Assembly (NCBI RefSeq): GCF_004193775.1 | Contig: NC_041020.1 | Span: 11,539,198-11,603,197, forward strand | Length of the DNA stretch: 64,000 nucleotides | Origin: Glycine soja | Taxonomy: Eukaryota > Streptophyta > Magnoliopsida > Fabales > Fabaceae | Reading direction: 5' to 3' | Shown here: piece by piece, positions 1-10,475 of the stretch | How positions within the stretch are numbered: position 1 is the first letter of the stretch | How the letters are laid out: every line of letters starts with the position of its first letter | Position numbers and translations under genes: made by a program | The notes under the pieces: generated by a model | The model's database searches: none | The model's input: the letters and a program-made list of their open reading frames with translations, nothing else | Told to the model about the DNA's origin: nothing

Positions 1-430
1 TCTTTGTAAATATTAGAATAGGTTTTCCTACTTTTAGGCCTTGTATTTTGGCCATTTTAGGTTTGTAAGGAACCCTACAAATTAAGGGTACAAGTTAAGG
101 GTACCCTAGTAGTATAAGGTTTTAGCCTTGTATTTCGGGGCATTTTGAGTAGTCTTTGTAGTAGGGACTTTAATTTTTGTATTTTCATGTATTTTGGCAT
201 GGGGTGAGCTTAGCTATTGGAGAGGTGTGAGTAGCCCCCCTCTAGCTTCTCAAGGAAGCTTTCTTCCTTACTTCCCAAGGAAGCAACCTTCCTCGCTTCT
301 CAAGGAAGCTTCCCATGTGCTAGGCTATAAATAGAAACATGTGTAACACTTGTCATAACTTTGATGATTGAGAAACTTGTGAGACACACCTCAAAGTTCA
401 ACTTCTCTCCCTAATCTCCTTCAATTCCCA
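1..430 (+). mobile_element. Ty3/gypsy LTR, distal part (copy A)
   Basis: Matches 29981-30411 nearly base for base. There the same sequence is the distal part of an LTR that follows a gypsy integrase relic. A TATAAATA box lies near 326-333, and the sequence ends in ATTCCCA before a poly-C run at about 432-444. The LTR start is outside the window. Family assignment rests on the pol relic at 28848-29828. Confidence 0.7.
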
Positions 431-452
431 TGCCCCCCCCCCCCACCCTCTA

Positions 453-1402
453 TGATGCAATCCTACCCCCTAAGGGCATTGAATAGAAGACTCAAAGATG
501 ATTGGGCTAGAGATGCAAGAGAAGGCCCTAGGGTTCTCATGAGCCTTAGGGTAGATTTCGGGTCCATGTCATGGGCTAAGTATGAGCCCACTAATCTTTG
601 TACATATTAGATTAAGGTTTCATTATTTTTGGCCTTGTATTTAGGGCTCCATATTATAGGTACGGTACCCTAGAAATATAGGATTTTTCAGCCCTTGTAT
701 TTTAGGGCATCTAGACTAGTTTTTGTATTAGGAGTATTTTTGTAATTTTCACATGCATTAAGTGAATATTTGATGTGTGTGTTAGGAAATAAATTTAATT
801 GAATTGGGAGAAGCTCAATCCTATTAAATTTTAGAGGGGGAGGTGAGCATTTGCTTGCTACTCCCCATTGCCACATCATATAGTCTCACTTTGTGCATGT
901 CCTTCATGCTTTACATGCCTCATAACATCTAAGCACACTTAGTGGAGAATCCTAAACTTGATCTTGGATCAGTGGACTGAACCATAGCTGAAATTCACTA
1001 ATCATAATTAGTGAAATTTTGGCTCCAAAATTTGGCTCCACAAATTCAATTTCAAATTCAAATTGAAATTTGAGTAGCAAGTAAATGCTCACCCCCCCCC
1101 CCTATGAAATTTACAAAACTACCCCTAATACAAAAACTAGTCTAGGTGCCCTAAAATACAAGGACTGAAAAATCCTACATTTCCAGGGTACCCTACCTAT
1201 ATTATGGAGCCCTAAATGCAAGGGCCAAAAATAATGAAACCTTAATCTAATATACAAAGATAAGTGAGTTCATACTTAGCCCATGTCATGGGCCTGAAAT
1301 CTACCTTAAGGCTCATGAGAACCGTATGGCCTTCTCTTGCATCTCTGGCCCAATCTTCTTGGAGTCTTCTATCCAATGCCCTTAGGGGGTAGGATTGCAT
1401 CA
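453..1402. repeat. Inverted pair of a second LTR family (copy A)
   Basis: The plus arm starts TGATGCAATCCT at 453 and runs to about 866. The minus arm starts with the same motif at 1402 and runs back to about 1069. Both arms contain the motif DWARDAREG when translated and end near the GAGTAGCAAG motif. The minus arm lacks roughly 90 bases of the plus arm. A central spacer of about 200 bases separates them. The TGAT(A/G)CAATCCT start is shared with the gypsy LTR at 29829, so the two LTR families are related. Confidence 0.65.
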
Positions 1403-1699
1403 CTCTATCTTTCTCATTCTTTTCCTTCATTGAAGCTTCCTCTGTAAGCTTCTTATCCAAGGCACTCTTTTGGTGGTGAAGCTTCTCCTTCCATGGCTTA
1501 TCCTCTAGTAGATGGCGCCTCCTCTCACCTCTTATCCTTTATCTTTCCCTGCAACTCCATGGTTGAAAATAACCATTGAAGGACCTTATTGAAGCTCAAA
1601 GACCCAACCTCCATAGAAGCTTCACAAGAAAGCTTCCATCAATATTATACTTAGACTATCCTAAAAAATGATAGCTTTTTCAATTGGAAACCCAAGATT
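1403..1699 (-). mobile_element. LTR-retrotransposon internal relic
   Basis: The reverse complement of this stretch recurs at about 20560-20860 and 59260-59560, and its direct copy opens block C (43936-44129). It holds repeated AGCTTC/GAAGCTT motifs and no open frame of note. Its position just upstream of the minus-strand LTR arm suggests it is the 3' internal end of that element. Confidence 0.45.
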
Positions 1700-1995
1700 G
1701 CTAACCAGACCTTTAAGTCAGATCCCATCCTTTATTGCTTCTATTAGAGCATGCACTCTACCTTTGTAGTGGATAAAACCACAATGGGCTAAAGAGTTTC
1801 CTTCCAACTATCAAGAGAGTTGCCAATCATGAATGCGTACCTTGTCATAGTTCTCCTTGCATCCAAATCTACAGCATAGTCAAAATCTAAATAACCAGCA
1901 AGAGCACAAGACGTGTCTCCATGGTAGACAAGTCCAATATCAATTGTACCCATTAGTACCCAAATATACATATCACAACTTACCAATTGTCGCAA
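1700..1995 (-). pseudogene. Ty1/copia RNase H relic (copy A)
   Basis: Read on the minus strand this encodes a copia-type RNase H stretch: GTIDIGLVYHGD, then GYLDFDYAVDLDARR, then a SWKETL motif followed by a stop and IVVLSTTK. These match the order of motifs in copia RNase H (GYSDSDYAGD, SWKS, VALSTTEAEY) with changed catalytic-region residues. Stops interrupt the frame after SWKETL, and no other pol domain is next to it. It is a dead fragment, repeated in copy C at 44130-44422 and absent from copy B, where a deletion removed it. Confidence 0.75.
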
Positions 1996-3039
1996 CCTAC
2001 CCTTCGGCAGGAAGGCGACGCGGGGCTCACGGGTGTGTCATCCAAGAAACGAAAATGCGCGGAGTCGCCACCAACGTTTATTCGAGGAAAATGTTGGAAA
2101 ACCCGAAAAGGTGTGGTCTACGAACTTTAATCAAGTGTGCAAATATGATTTCAAAATGTTTTATTTTCCCTTTTTTATGTCTTTTTTGTGTTTTTATGCT
2201 TTTTATGTTTTTTGTATTTTTTATCTTTTTGTGGTCGAGAAGGCTATTTCCCTCGCACCTATGTATCCTCAATTGCGAGAAGGAAACTTCCAACGAAAAA
2301 CGTCCGATTGATTTTTTTGATTACTTTATTCAAAGATATTTTGATTATTTTATTATTATTTTGCCCTTTTTTGGTTTTAACCGAGATTAGTGCATGAACG
2401 TCCACCTTCTGTTGGAACATCCTGGAAGGCCCTAGTGGGCCTGTTTTCTATTTGCACCCCCTTTCTATTTTTACTAAATACATCCCTTTTGTGTTTTTTT
2501 TGCTGATTCCTTTCCGAAACTTTACGGATTTCGTAATGATACACATTTTCTTTTCAGAATGTTGAGAAACTTGACGGATTACCTAACGACGGGTGTTAAG
2601 TACCTCGAGGTGGTCAAGCGAAGGTTGCATGCCACCAAACAATGGTCCCCGGATGAAATTAGGGTATGACAGTTGCCCCTCTTTACTTATTTTTTATTGG
2701 AGATAAAAGCGAAGTAAAGATAAGACACTAATTTCGTTCGAGCGGAACATCATTCGACCGGTCAATATCCCAACCAACGGAACCTGTCATTCAGAAAGAA
2801 AGAAAAGGCATCAGAAGCGTCAACAAAACTTTAGTGTCTTGAAAGCGATAAGATGGGATAACCACGACGTTTCCACGCGCTATCGAACTTGATCATCCCC
2901 GCCCAGCAGAGAAGAATCTCGTGCGTCGTTGGGCTTGAATATCTTCGGACGACTAAAGTAAACCTGCAAATATTTTGAAAATAATCAGAATCGAATGACC
3001 AACATCATCCTGATACCGTCGAATTCGTTCGCCTCGGTT
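1996..3039 (+). mobile_element. Ty3/gypsy LTR-like segment (copy A)
   Basis: Begins near CAACCTACCCTTCGG and runs through a T-rich tract to GGGTATGACA at about 2662-2671, then TTGCCCCTCTTTAC. The same family reappears in copies B and C and, diverged, at the right edge of the window (63320-64000). Copy A lacks about 480 bases present in copy C between 44830 and 45312. The resemblance to Tat/Ogre-type legume elements is a recollection, not a tested match. Confidence 0.5.
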
Positions 3040-3960
3040 GACGAAAGGTGCGGATAACCATATGGTACCCCTGCATGTCACCTGACTTCATGGGTCAGGA
3101 TGACAGAAGGTGCAGAAGACGACATTAGTCTCTGCGCGTCAACGGGCTCGTTTGCCCCTGGTTGATGAAAGGTGTGAATGGGTCAGGATGAGAGAAACCG
3201 TTTGTACGGATAACCGCTTGGGTATCTCTGCATGTCACCTGACTTCACGGGTCAGGATGACAGAAACCGTTTGTACAGATAATCGCTTGGGTATCTCCGT
3301 ATGTCACCTGACTTCACGGGTCAGGATGACAGAAACCGTTTGTACGGAAAACCGCTTGGGTATCTCTGTACGTCATGGGTCAGGATGATAGAAATTGCGG
3401 AAGACGATGTAAGTCTCCGCGTGTTAACGAGTTCATTGGCCCCTGATTGACAATGGATGCAGATGAAAACGTTAGTCTCTGCATGCTACCATACTCTGAG
3501 TCTGATGGATAGCGAAAGAGTGTTTATATGGATAACCACTTAGGCATCTCTGCCTGCCACCTAACTTCACGGGTTAGGATCAACAGAAATCGTTTGTGCG
3601 GATAATCACTTGGGTATCTCCGCACGTCACCTGACTTCACGGGTCAGGATGACAGAAACTGTTTGTACGGATAACCGCTTGGGTATCTTCGTACATCACC
3701 TGACTTCACGGGTCAGGATGACAGAAAACGCGGAAGACGACATAAGTCTCTGCGTGTCAATGGGTTTGCTTGCCCCTGATTGACAAAGGGTGTAGAAGAC
3801 GACGTTAGTCTCTACATGCTACTGGACTCTGAGTCTGACGGATAGCGAAAGAGTTTTTACATGGATAACCAATTGGGTATCTCCGCCTGCCACCTACCTT
3901 GACGGGTTAGGATTAACAGAAATCGTTTGTGCGGACAACCACTTGGGTATCTCCGCATGT
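3040..3960 (+). repeat. 69-bp tandem repeat array (copy A)
   Basis: Degenerate tandem repeats with a 69-base period are built on CACCTGACTTCACGGGTCAG, ACAGAAACCGTTTGTACGGA and GCTTGGGTATCTCCGC. The period is a multiple of three, so one frame stays open through several units (3110-3388), reading motifs such as ETVCTDNRLGIS and HLTSRV. The units vary by substitution and short indels, and longer variant units alternate with the basic one. This looks like a minisatellite inside a retroelement, not a protein gene. Copy A lacks about 40 bases present in B and C near 3170. Confidence 0.85.
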
Positions 3961-5435
3961 CATCGGACTTCACGGGTTACGATAGCAAAAAGTAGGGTGG
4001 TCGACAAAAGCAAGGCTTTTGCTCCTACGTATCCTCAATTTGTGATGAGGAACTCGGACCTACGTAATTCTTGCTTTTGTGATGTGTGAGACTAAAATAG
4101 TCTCTATCGGGAGATGCTGACATCTTCGAAAAGGGTGCAGATGACCACATTGGCCTCTGCTTGTCAATCGAACTTGCGGTCTCCGAATGACGAGGTGCGG
4201 ATAACCGAAAGGTGTCTCCGCATGCTACCAGACTCTTGGGTCATGAGAGCAAAAGGTGGGGTGGTCGACAAAAACGAGGCTTTTGCTCCTACGTATCCTC
4301 CATTTGTGATGAAGAACTCAGACTAACGTACTTCTTTCTTTTGTGAGACTAAATAGTCTCAGTGTTCTTTCACTAAAATGAGAACATGATTTAGTAAACA
4401 AACAAAACCTCCAATTGATCATAGCAACATATATGATTTTTTTGATGAAAAACAATGTGCCTATTGGGGAAGGAGAGTATGCTGATGAAATTTTCTCATA
4501 ACCATAAATGAGATTTCGGATGTTAGCGTTCATTCTTAAACGACCATTTAGAGGAAACACTGGGCCCGACAGAATAGAAGAATATCACTCGAAGTGTATC
4601 AATCTCACACAGGTAAGTGTTTTATCCTAATTCCTCTGATCTTTGATCGGGAACTCTCTTCTATTTTTTTTGTTTTCTTCCGAGGGCAGGGTTTGTGGTA
4701 AGTTGGGATTTTGGCTCAAGGCTTGTAGAACGGCTGGACATGATATATGTCAGGATGTTGGTTTGGCCAGCGGCTCAGGGAAAAAGGAGAAGTCCCACAT
4801 TATTTCCATGATACACATGCAACACTGATGATTAGAAAATTTTATGCAAAACTGGTCATACATGCACCCATGTGGACACTCAAGCATTAAGTTTTTTATG
4901 GTCATGTGACATTAGGGCTCAGGATTTATTTCCTATTTTAGTCAACCCAGTGCTCCCAAAATATGTTCTTTTATCAATTCACGCATTCATCCGAGTCCAT
5001 TAGGGGCGTTTGGGAAAATTTTCACAGCATTCACCCTTCAGGTGTATACACATTTTCCAACAAAAAACCCTTCGTTTTGATCGGTGAATTTTTGTTCAAA
5101 GAAAAGCTGGAAGTTATTTTCTCATCAAAAGCATGTTGGCTTTTTAGCTAACCAAATTTATTTTTATTTATTTCTCATCTATTAAGTTATTATTACTTAT
5201 TTATTTTCTCTTTCTGAAAAGGTCATGCGGATGAGGGCACACACGGCCTACCTACGTCAAATCACAAAGCAAACGGAGAAGAATGCAATGGTAAGTCACA
5301 ACAAAAAACAGTGACAAAATAACTGAGAGCCGTAATGCCAGGTCATAGCGGAAACATAAACAATAATTGAAAGCAGTAATGTTAGATGACAACAAAAACA
5401 ATAACTGAAAGTAGTAGTGTTAATCACAAAAAAAA
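3961..5435. mobile_element. Retroelement-derived spacer (copy A)
   Basis: Contains further weak units of the preceding array (4100-4330) and two CTCCTACGTATCCTC blocks typical of the same LTR family. AT-rich sequence follows. No coding region is supported. Copies B (33611-35069) and C (46926-48375) match throughout. Confidence 0.5.
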
Positions 5436-6560
5436 GTGCAGCGACCTTGGTCATGTGGCTCCGCTCCCTCGCAAGAAACCGAGCAGGTCATTCATATCCT
5501 CATCCATACGGGATTAATCCGCCTCACCCGGGGATCCAGTAGGGTCATCCCCTGCCTGGGCATCGGGCTAGTCACCAGGCCATGCGACCTCAGCCCCAAA
5601 CTGCTCTGGGGTACGGCATACAAAAGGGGCGGAACCCTGGCCCTGCTGACTGAGGCTGAACCGGTAGAGACACTTATGTATCTGCACCTGTCCATGGTGT
5701 TTGGCCGCCTGCTGGCGAACCAAATGATATATATACCGCTCCACGCGCAGTGGCCCAACTGAATCGGCTTGCCGAGGTGGTGGCGGTGCACCCGCGTCCT
5801 GATGTGCGTTGCCCTGCGCCTGCCTAGGCGTGCAGTACTTCTCGATAAAGGCTCGGGTGATCAGTGGTTGGATTACCTTGCTGGGGGTGATAGGAACTCC
5901 GTAGGACTGGCAGAGGCCCGTGATCAGAGCCGGAAACCCCAAGGCCCTGTTGGACTTCTCTGGGTCCAGAGGATGCCTAGTAGGCGCCATTCCTGCAAAC
6001 AAATAAATGGCATCAGCAATCACTTGGGCCATGTGAACGCTCATCTGCGTCAGGATGGCATACACCAACTGACACTTAGGCAGAGGGAGGTCAAAGTTGT
6101 GGTCGCTTGGCAAGACATTGCCTTGGTATGCACAGTAGTTGGGCGATGGCTTTCTCATCGAAACCATCTGCCTAGCTCCTCCTCTGTCTGAATTCACACT
6201 GCTGGTCTTCCTTCAAAATCAGTGGGTCGCCCAAGAACTGTCTGCTGACATTTGCATCATAGGGGACCCAGTGACCCCTCACCCGTGAGCGCATGTCCCG
6301 AACCCCCTCCTCAGTAGGCCAGACATTGGCATAAAATTCTATGACTATCTCCGGGTCAAATTTAGCCAAAGGGGTCACTAGTCGTGCCCAATGTCTCTGA
6401 GAGATATCTCCCTGGAAGTCAGGATACTTGTCTTCCTTGAGCTGGACATGCCTCTCCTTGTGGAAAGACCATCCCTTGATGGCCTCGAAGTGCTACTGGT
6501 GCTCGACACACCGAAAACGGTGACTATCAAACTCTGAGGCGGCACTGGAGCCTTGTGCAT
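5436..6560 (-). pseudogene. Plant transposon protein (PF20167-like) relic, copy A
   Basis: The minus strand encodes pieces of the protein family annotated in plants as a putative plant transposon protein domain. In order these are KFDPEIVIEFYANVWPTEE, SRVRGHWVPYDANVSRQFLG, NVLPSDHNFDLPLPKCQLVY, MSVHMAQVIADAIYLF and RHPLDPEKSNRALGFPALI, followed by a charged, Gln-rich tail. The family accompanies gypsy elements in legumes and its biochemical role is not known. This copy has a frame change near 6380, a stop shortly after CEFRQRRS, and lacks about 96 bases present in B and C (after the NVLPSDHN-side junction near 6118). It cannot make a full product. Confidence 0.75.
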
Positions 6561-7348
6561 AAATTCTGAAATAAGAATAAAATAAAATTACTATAACCGT
6601 TGAAGAAATAGTAAACCATACAAGATTTATTAGAGGAAAGTTACCCATTTTAGTAAGACAAAATGACTCAAGTATAGCAAAGGAGCACAAAAGAATTTGT
6701 CAAAGGGGGTACCAGTTAGTACAACTTGGTGGGTAACATTTATCCCCACTGCAAGTACATCTACCCCACTTGTAAATACAACGTCTGCAGCCTCTGAATA
6801 ACCAAATATCTGGAACAAATCCAACCAAAGAGTTAGACAGATTGAGTTGTGAATGATATAATATTTATATGGAAGATTAGGAATTTGAATACATGATGGA
6901 AATACTCACGTTGACTTCAACAGTTGGATTCCAATTGCCATTTACTACAAAAGCACCACCAAGAATCACTCTCTAAGTTCTTTTTATGAAATTATTTTAT
7001 TTATATTCATTCGGGTGATGCACGAATGTTTATTATAGGTACAAATTTTTAAAACTTTCTATAATGTTTGTGTAATAAGTATGTAACATGATAACTCTAG
7101 ATTACATATACCAGAATAATCTAATGTTTCTGGAAGCAATAATTTTAGATTGAACTAAATACTAAATATTTGTAAATTGTCTTACTATAGTCGGTGCAAC
7201 AACTCTATACATATCCAAAGAACACCATATTTTATTAAGCTAGTAAAAGTTGGAAGATATTGTCTTAATAACATGTCAAAATATTGTCTTAATGTCAACA
7301 TAGTTGGAAGATATTGTCTTAACTCTGGAGGTAATATAGCTGCATCTT
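6561..7348. other. No gene seen
   Basis: AT-rich sequence matching 36291-37028 and 49597-50407. The only notable difference is a 24-25 base unit around GGTACCAGTTAGTACAACTT, single here and doubled in B and C. Short open frames are not conserved in a way that suggests coding. Confidence 0.5.
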
Positions 7349-7540
7349 CTAAGATATTGTCTCCACGGTGGTGGTATTGTTCTTCGTCGTCGTGATGGGG
7401 TTCTCTGCGGTGGTAGCGTTGTTCTTTGCCTCTGTGATGGGGTTTTCCGTGGTGGTGGTGCTGTTCTTCGTTGCCGTGATGGGGCTCTCCTCAGTGGTTT
7501 TTGCGTTAGTGTAGCAGAAGTGCAGAACAGCAAAAGCCAA
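7349..7540 (-). CDS. Short ORF with 14-residue Thr/Asn-rich repeats (copy A)
   Basis: A 63-residue frame starts MAFAVLHFCYTNAK and then carries three to four repeats of about 14 residues (ENPITEAKNNATTA and similar), from a 42-bp DNA repeat built on GTGATGGGG. Upstream in the same frame is a hydrophobic run (VIFVYLYSILAFAVLH) that could be a signal peptide, but no ATG precedes it. The frame is unbroken here and in copy C, but shifted in copy B by one base. It may be a small secreted protein or only an open minisatellite. No family is recognised. Confidence 0.25.
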   Translation of the reverse strand: MAFAVLHFCYTNAKTTEESPITATKNSTTTTENPITEAKNNATTAENPITTTKNNTTTVETIS

Positions 7541-8029
7541 GATCGAATAGAGGTAAACGAAAATGACAGTCTTTAAAATAAGTTTACTTTACAACTATTT
7601 TTATGTAAAAATCAAGTTGTTGAAAATACCTATAACTACAAAACTAGTTATATTTATATAACTACTTTTAAATAACCAGATATTATATACCTGGTTATTA
7701 GTAACTATGGGAATTTTTACAAAAGCCCGGTTATTTATTGGAATCTATAGTTATTAAATACAAAGACAATCCTTTTTATTCAAATTATAATAAAGTATTT
7801 CTTGTTTTTTATCATGTGTAAGAACTAAGAGAAAATTAAATATGTATTAACAGTAGTGTAAATGTTTTATAGAGTCATCAAATCACAAACATATATATAT
7901 ATATATATGATAAGTTTGTTTGTTTTGATGATAACTACCTTGAAAGTCATGCGAAAGAATATTTTTAATTGATCATTGACAATGTAAAAACTTTTAAACT
8001 GGCAGTCTATGCTATCCACATTAAATTTG
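7541..8029. other. AT-rich spacer with short (AT)n run
   Basis: No gene is seen. A short (AT)n run lies at 7891-7908. It is longer in copies B (37675-37700) and C (50982-51008), a useful copy-specific marker. Confidence 0.5.
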
Positions 8030-8281
8030 TTAGTAAGATATAATATTTTTTCTCAAATCAATAACTAATAATTTAAATACATTAAATAAAAGCAATACAT
8101 TAAATGACTTAGTTTAGTTGTTCTTATCCACATCTGGACCCAATTTAAAATTAAAAGTGGGTAATGTACTAAATGTATAATGATGTCCCCATTGGCTGCT
8201 TTGGAAAGACACGGATTACAAAACACACAATCCTGCTAGTCTCGCTGATAACATCAAATAGAAAAACTTTGTGGTAGATCC

Positions 8282-8437
8282 ATGAGCCAGAAAACAAAAT
8301 CACATTCATGGGCCTTCGTTGCAGATCTACTTGGTTGGAATTCATTGATCGTGTCTTATATTTCTTTGCCCTCTCTTTTATGCTTTGTCTTACCCTTTGC
8401 GGTAACCATGGCCAATAAACATCTTCAACGACCATGA
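8282..8437 (+). CDS. Hypothetical 51-residue ORF, unit 1 (copy A)
   Basis: ATG at 8282, TGA at 8435-8437. It begins MSQKTKSHSWAFVADLLGW, has a hydrophobic segment SLPSLLCFVLPFAVTMA near residues 28-44, and ends NKHLQRP. The paralogous ORF in unit 2 has the same length, start and stop with no indel, though many residues differ. The hydrophobic segment could be a membrane anchor, or a signal peptide if a downstream Met is used. No family is recognised. Copy A lost the promoter-like region upstream. It may equally be a first exon or a chance frame. Confidence 0.25.
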   Translation: MSQKTKSHSWAFVADLLGWNSLIVSYISLPSLLCFVLPFAVTMANKHLQRP

Positions 8438-8795
8438 TTTCATTGATTAATTAAATAAGGTAAAAGTTCTAATTTTTTCGTTATTCTAAATTGAGTTATT
8501 TAATAGTCACAATTACATGATTAATTTGTATTCTCCTTAAAAGTCATGGTTGATACCCACACGAATTGATTTGTTGCATATCCACACCAATGTCTTTGTT
8601 AGTTCAAGGAGGAACCCACACAAATAAGATCTTTTTAGAAACACTTTGAGAGAGAAGTAGATTAGTTAGGAAATTCATGTTTGGTAAACAAGGTACAAAA
8701 AGTATCACCAATTTTTCCAAATCATTTAATACTTTACAAAGCAACCACAGTTGTTAGAGTACTCATAATTTCTTTCAAGCCACTCACCATAATTA

Positions 8796-9010
8796 TTGTT
8801 GGTACCAACAAATGGTTTATCCAAGTGGTACTAGACAGAGATTCCTTAAGCATGTGGTCAAAGATTTGAGTCTTCACCGATGCGTGTGGAGAAAATCTTG
8901 TTGAGAGGGGCATCCCACGTATGTTTTCCAACAGGTCCCTTGGACGAGATTAAAATCCTCTTGGTTGGCTGATATCCTTCTTTGTTATCATATACAACAA
9001 AAAATAATTG
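8796..9010 (+). mobile_element. tRNA-derived SINE-like copy, unit 1 (A)
   Basis: Shows an A-box-like TGGTTTATCCAAGTGG and a degraded B-box region (AGATTTGAGTCTTC), then GGTCCCTTGGACGAGATTA and an A-rich end. Length of about 210 bases fits a plant SINE. Unit 2 has the better B box. Confidence 0.5.
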
Positions 9011-9380
9011 CCTAGAAACCTTATTTCCCATCCCCTGTTAGTAGTAGTAAAAGTAGGTAGTGTTTCTGGTACAGGAATAAACATGCAATATACTTTATCT
9101 TTATTCCAACTGCTCTTCTCATAATTGGTGTGGCTAAACTATCATATTTGTTTAAAATATATGCTAGTAGCAGATTTTATTAACATCCAAATTAAGTTGT
9201 GAATTTATTGGCATTATTTTGAGATTGTGTGGAACAATTAGAAACTCGAATTGAAATACTTAATCTTTCTAGCTAGACCAAACTCATGATTTTTGTTAGA
9301 TGGGTCTAGCTTCTGGTTCTACATCCATACCAGAAAGTATTCGCACAGAGAGTCTTGAGGTGTAATTCGGCAATTACACA
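9011..9380. other. No gene seen
   Basis: AT-rich sequence upstream of the WRKY-like frame. Copies B and C carry about 25 extra bases near 39189 and 52496. It may contain the promoter of that gene, but no clear TATA box in a good position can be named. Confidence 0.4.
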
Positions 9381-10255
9381 ATGATAAAGATGGAAGAAAG
9401 TTCAGGGTTTCCTGTGTTATTTGGTGGTGAAAATTCAAACCCTCCTGATGATGGTGGCAAAAACAAGATTCTGGGGCTGCAACTTAGTGCAAGATATCAA
9501 AACAATGGTCTCAAAGATAAGATATTTCTAGGGTTGGAACTTATTGCAAGACTTCAACACCGCACCAGAGGTTTAAGACATTTAACTAGGATACATGGTG
9601 TGGATTTGACGAACGAAACTCAGGATACATGCCCCAAGAGATCTATAAAGAAAGAAATATATGAAGAGGTGCTGGGAATTTCTTATTCCACGGTGAGTCA
9701 ATCAGAGAAGGTTGTGGCACATGATCTGAAAGAGCCACATTCTGGTGCAATAAAGACCATGTCAGCTAGCAGGAACTGAACACAGGAGAAAAAACTGTGC
9801 TTTCGTGGATGATTGAAACTGGAACCATACTACAACATGAGAAGGTTCATGCGAAAATGACACAACAGTATTAACAAATGATGGTTATCACTGGCGCAAA
9901 TATGCACACAAGATTATCAATGTAATTTTATTCCCCAGCTATTGTGCTCTCTCTTGACTCGGTGCACATGCAAGGTTATTTATATTTGTGTACATTTATG
10001 GCATGATTCATATATACATATATACCCGTGTGATGCTATCTGTTATAGATTGCATATATAAAATGGAGAATATTGACGAGTACTTCTATGCTCCTTGTTT
10101 CGTTTGCATCAGTCGTGGCTATTGTCCTTTCTTGCATATCAGTTTATCATTTGAATAACGATTCTTCATTTGTGGGAAAGGAAATGAGATGTGTGTGTAG
10201 AAGAGAGGGATAGAAAAGAAAATAATATTTCCATATTATAATAATTGAAATTATG

Positions 10256-10322
<67 letters not shown>

Positions 10323-10475
10323 CTTTTCTTTTTCATAAAATTTGTTTTCATCTGTAGGAGGATTATGAAGATGGAGATGAATTGTGAAGCTGGATTTATG
10401 TGCGCACAAGTCTCACGTACAGTGCATCAAACGGGTGGTTCATGCACAGGAACCAATACCCAGGCTGCAAAAAAA
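9381..10475 (+). pseudogene. WRKY-like transcription factor pseudogene (copy A)
   Basis: A frame from ATG 9381 runs 132 codons (MIKMEESSGFPVL...) rich in Lys, Glu and Ser. A one-base loss in AGGAACTGAACAC then shifts it relative to B and C. About 100 bases on, in another frame, the sequence reads TNDGYHWRKYAHKIIN (WRKYAHK at 9892-9912), followed by a GTAATT donor-like site. This matches the WRKY core DGYxWRKYGQK with Gly-Gln replaced by Ala-His. After an AT-rich intron-like stretch, one frame near 10395-10470 reads CAHKSHVQCIKRVVHAQE, possibly the zinc-finger half, though this is tentative. WRKY proteins bind W-box DNA, but this copy cannot encode one continuous protein. Confidence 0.55.
10258..10321. 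repeat. (TA)n microsatellite (copy A)
   Basis: About 62 bases of TA dinucleotide with one interruption. It lies in the intron-like part of the WRKY-like pseudogene. Copies B and C are longer (about 81 and 83 bases) and uninterrupted. Confidence 0.95.

Larger units (their letters stand above)
8030..9010 (+). repeat. Promoter/small-ORF duplication, unit 1 (copy A)
   Basis: Homologous to unit 2 at about 11640-12905 in the same block. The shared order is an ATTGGCT box, ATAACATCAAAT, a small ORF, a GTAAAA donor-like site, then a SINE-like tail. Copy A unit 1 lacks about 250 bases (near 8266) that hold the TATAAA box and leader in copies B and C, so its promoter is probably dead. Confidence 0.7.

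Noticed and set aside
688..879. Minus-strand frame in the LTR pair (also 30679-30870)
   Set aside because: Lies wholly within LTR sequence with no domain.
1857..2390. 177-codon plus-strand frame (also 44284-44850)
   Set aside because: It crosses the complement of a copia RNase H relic and then a T-rich LTR tract giving Phe-rich low-complexity sequence.
3040..3960. Regular repeats that could suggest a CRISPR array
   Set aside because: Repeats are contiguous 69-bp tandem units without unique spacers, in plant DNA inside a retroelement.
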